A stretch of 5,810 bases of DNA from contig PLMF01000353.1 of NCBI GenBank assembly GCA_003142355.1, positions 6,743 to 12,552 on the forward strand, in the 5' to 3' direction. This DNA is from Bryobacterales bacterium (GTDB taxonomy: Bacteria; Acidobacteriota; Terriglobia; Bryobacterales; Bryobacteraceae). The translations under genes and the position numbers were made by a program. Positions 5,521 through 5,810 of the stretch are shown piece after piece; positions within the stretch are counted from its first letter, which is position 1, and each line of letters starts with the position of its first letter. Below the pieces are notes generated by a model. The model made no database searches, was not told the DNA's origin, and worked only from the letters and a program-made list of their open reading frames with translations.

Positions 5521-5810
5521 TCAGTACTTGGGCACGCTGGGGTCCACCTTGTCGGCCCAGGCCAGGATGCCGCCCTTCATGTTGCGGACGCGCTCAAAGC
5601 CGGCCTGGCGCAGGATGCCGCAGGCTTTGGCGCTGCGCACGCCGCTCTTGCAGTGGATCACGATGTCGGCTTGCGGGTCGAGCTCGTTCAGGCGCTGGGG
5701 AACTTCGCCCAGCGGGATCAGCCGGGCGGCGGGGATGTTACAGATCCTGTACTCGTGCGGCTCGCGCACGTCGATCAGCACGAAATGGTCGCCGCGGTCG
5801 AGTTTGGCTT
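5521..5810 (-). CDS. moeB: MoeB/MoeZ-like adenylyltransferase-sulfurtransferase, C-terminal rhodanese domain (partial)
   Basis: The 5' end lies beyond the right edge; 95 codons and the stop are visible. The reading frame continues to the window edge, giving AKLDRGDHFVLIDVREPHEY at the visible start, so the GTG at 5781 within it is unlikely to be the true start. The domain is a single rhodanese: VLIDVREPHEY entry, then active-site loop HCKSGVRSAKA with the persulfide-carrying Cys (codon 5650-5652), then GGILAWADKVDPSVPKY at the end. This exact style (IPLGE, the DPSVPKY terminus) is typical of the C-terminus of ThiF/MoeB-family proteins, which adenylate a small sulfur-carrier protein such as MoaD, ThiS or CysO and pass sulfur to it in molybdopterin, thiamine or cysteine synthesis. 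The adenylyltransferase part would lie to the right and is not seen, so a stand-alone rhodanese remains possible. The gene symbol is tentative. Confidence 0.8.
   Translation of the reverse strand, partial: AKLDRGDHFVLIDVREPHEYRICNIPAARLIPLGEVPQRLNELDPQADIVIHCKSGVRSAKACGILRQAGFERVRNMKGGILAWADKVDPSVPKY

Noticed and set aside
1..5810. CRISPR arrays, tRNA or rRNA genes, insertion sequences, attachment sites
   Set aside because: No regularly spaced repeats, no tRNA-like cloverleaf, no rRNA stretches, no transposase or integrase coding sequence, and no terminal inverted repeats with target duplications were seen.

Overview
This GC-rich bacterial window holds six protein genes, two of them cut by the window edges, plus one long intergenic stretch with a strong palindrome. 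The wording of the proteins (an MdtB/MdtC-type RND pump, a Phd-VapC module, a MoeB-type rhodanese tail, an M20 peptidase) suggests a Gram-negative soil or groundwater bacterium. Acidobacteriota of the Bryobacter/Solibacter kind is my best guess, from protein style only and with low to moderate confidence.

Layout, left to right. (1) 1-587, minus: N-terminal 195 codons of an M20-family metallopeptidase or deacylase (ArgE/DapE-like). (2) 588-938: about 350 bases with no convincing gene, containing a possible multi-branched RNA fold (651-733) and a 23-bp perfect palindromic hairpin (883-940) that reaches into the stop codon of the next gene. (3) 939-3953, minus: a 1004-residue inner-membrane RND efflux permease. 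It appears to lack about 32 residues between transmembrane helices 10 and 11, including the conserved RFRP segment. (4) 4007-4641, minus: a Phd/YefM-type antitoxin and a VapC PIN-domain toxin with overlapping reading frames (TTGA). (5) 4642-4677: a 36-bp AT-rich divergent promoter region. (6) 4678-5520, plus: a class I SAM-dependent methyltransferase. (7) 5521-5810, minus: the C-terminal rhodanese domain of a MoeB/MoeZ-like sulfur-carrier adenylyltransferase. Its stop codon abuts that of the methyltransferase with no base between them.

How the parts relate. The toxin-antitoxin pair and the RND permease lie on the same strand with 53 bp and no clear terminator between them, so the autoregulated toxin-antitoxin promoter may read into the pump gene. 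No periplasmic adaptor or outer-membrane channel gene, the usual partners of an RND permease, is visible. The toxin-antitoxin pair occupies the place where an adaptor or sister permease would be expected. The other genes look functionally unrelated. I see no wholly new multi-gene system here. The strongest unusual signals are the precise in-frame gap in the pump at a short repeat, the palindrome fused to the pump's stop codon, and the compact, probably leaderless toxin-antitoxin promoter.
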